Assembly: GCF_003060865.1 (NCBI RefSeq)
Contig: NZ_CP028919.1
Span: forward strand, 62,001-126,000
Reading direction: 5' to 3'
Length of the DNA stretch: 64,000 nucleotides
Source of the DNA: Gemmobacter aquarius
GTDB lineage: Bacteria; Pseudomonadota; Alphaproteobacteria; Rhodobacterales; Rhodobacteraceae
Both the position numbers and the translations under genes were made by a program. A model generated the notes under the pieces. It was not told the origin of the DNA, made no database searches, and saw nothing but the letters and a program-made list of their open reading frames with translations. Shown here in pieces: positions 63,580-64,000 of this stretch (position 1 is the first letter of the stretch; each line of letters begins with the position of its first letter).

Positions 63580-64000
63580 TCAATCGCAGGCCCGTGCGCC
63601 CATTGCGATTGCGGTTTTGCCGGAGATGAGGATGTAGTCGCCCGTGGTTTTGCGGGCGGTTGCCATGAACCAGTTGCGGATCTGCGGCGGGTAAAGGCTT
63701 GCCATCTGCAGGGATACCCGTTCGTATTCGGCCCGTGGCAGAGGCAGGCCGTTTTGCCGCGTGCTCGGGCCATGAAATCCGAGACGGGCCGAAGGTGCGA
63801 CGCAGGCGTTCGGCACGCCAAGCAGCAGGGTGCAGGATGAGATGCAGGTGCCGACTATGCGGACCTGCGCGCCGGTCTGGCTGAGGTGTGCGACCTGCAC
63901 GATGCGTTCGCGAACCGATCCGCCAAGGTCTTTTCTGACGGTCATCGCGTTTGCATGCGGGGCGACCGACGAAAGCAGGCAAAACGCGAGAACCAGCTTG
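63580..64000 (-). CDS. ClpP-fold periplasmic protein, unknown (start beyond window)
   Basis: The frame is open to the right edge. Upstream of the internal ATG at 63945 it reads LVLAFCLLSSVAPHANA, most of a signal peptide, so the true start lies outside. The mature part (GGSVRERIVQVAHLSQTGAQ, VRIVGTCISSCTLLLGVPNA, CVAPSARLGFHGPS) has the ClpP/crotonase-like pattern in which a Ser-Cys turn replaces the protease elbow. It converges with the Wzc-like gene. Role in EPS processing is possible but not shown. Confidence 0.65.
   Translation of the reverse strand, partial: KLVLAFCLLSSVAPHANAMTVRKDLGGSVRERIVQVAHLSQTGAQVRIVGTCISSCTLLLGVPNACVAPSARLGFHGPSTRQNGLPLPRAEYERVSLQMASLYPPQIRNWFMATARKTTGDYILISGKTAIAMGARACD

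Overview
The window is high-GC alphaproteobacterial DNA, most likely a member of the Rhodobacteraceae (roseobacter/Paracoccus/Rhodobacter type). This is judged from codon use, tightly overlapping stop/start genes, frequent GTG/TTG starts, a HWE-type sensor kinase and a succinoglycan-style exopolysaccharide (EPS) locus. I see no rRNA, tRNA or CRISPR. The density of insertion sequences, relics and an AT-rich glycan island suggests an accessory replicon or genomic island.

Layout. 0-6.6 kb: a dipeptide/oligopeptide ABC importer operon, a DUF4432 sugar-epimerase-like protein, a MocD-like desaturase and a truncated LacI regulator. 6.8-9.1 kb: a multi-PAS HWE histidine kinase. 9.2-15.5 kb: a surface-glycan/tailoring set with three glycosyltransferase genes, a fusion of a Stf0-like sulfotransferase to an ATP-grasp domain, and a small secreted Cys-containing protein. 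15.5-24.2 kb: a zone of IS damage. One gene is split by an internally deleted IS3-family element and a response regulator is split by a complete IS21-family element. In both cases removing the IS and one target-duplication copy restores the reading frame exactly. A GSU2403-like nucleotidyltransferase and a SulP relic lie between them; the partner histidine kinase of the broken regulator is intact.

24.2-39.6 kb: two small secreted proteins; an adenylation-carrier-thioesterase protein with amidohydrolase and sulfotransferase neighbours; an autotransporter; a lytic transglycosylase; and an operon-like run of an outer-membrane barrel, epoxide-hydrolase-like protein, cytochrome P450, sulfotransferase and second alpha/beta hydrolase, with a HlyC/GNAT-like acyltransferase facing it. 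This looks like an unassigned small-molecule or lipid tailoring locus.

39.6-47.8 kb: mobile DNA, with an integrase relic, an intact tyrosine recombinase with XRE and hypothetical genes, a graveyard of IS5/IS66/IS3 fragments, a complete IS66 element (8-bp target duplication) and a complete IS903-like element (9-bp duplication) inserted against it. 47.8-64 kb: the EPS locus. The minus-strand operon runs from an initiating sugar transferase through a WcaI-like transferase, Gmd, Fcl, GT2, polymerase, SDR, TagD-like cytidylyltransferase and LicD-like transferase to a flippase; its distal part is visibly AT-richer. The plus-strand operon carries an anchored protein, an O-antigen-ligase-like protein, a PPP-type phosphatase and a Wzc-like tyrosine autokinase. 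Together they predict a fucose-containing EPS, perhaps phospho-decorated, with chain length set by the kinase.
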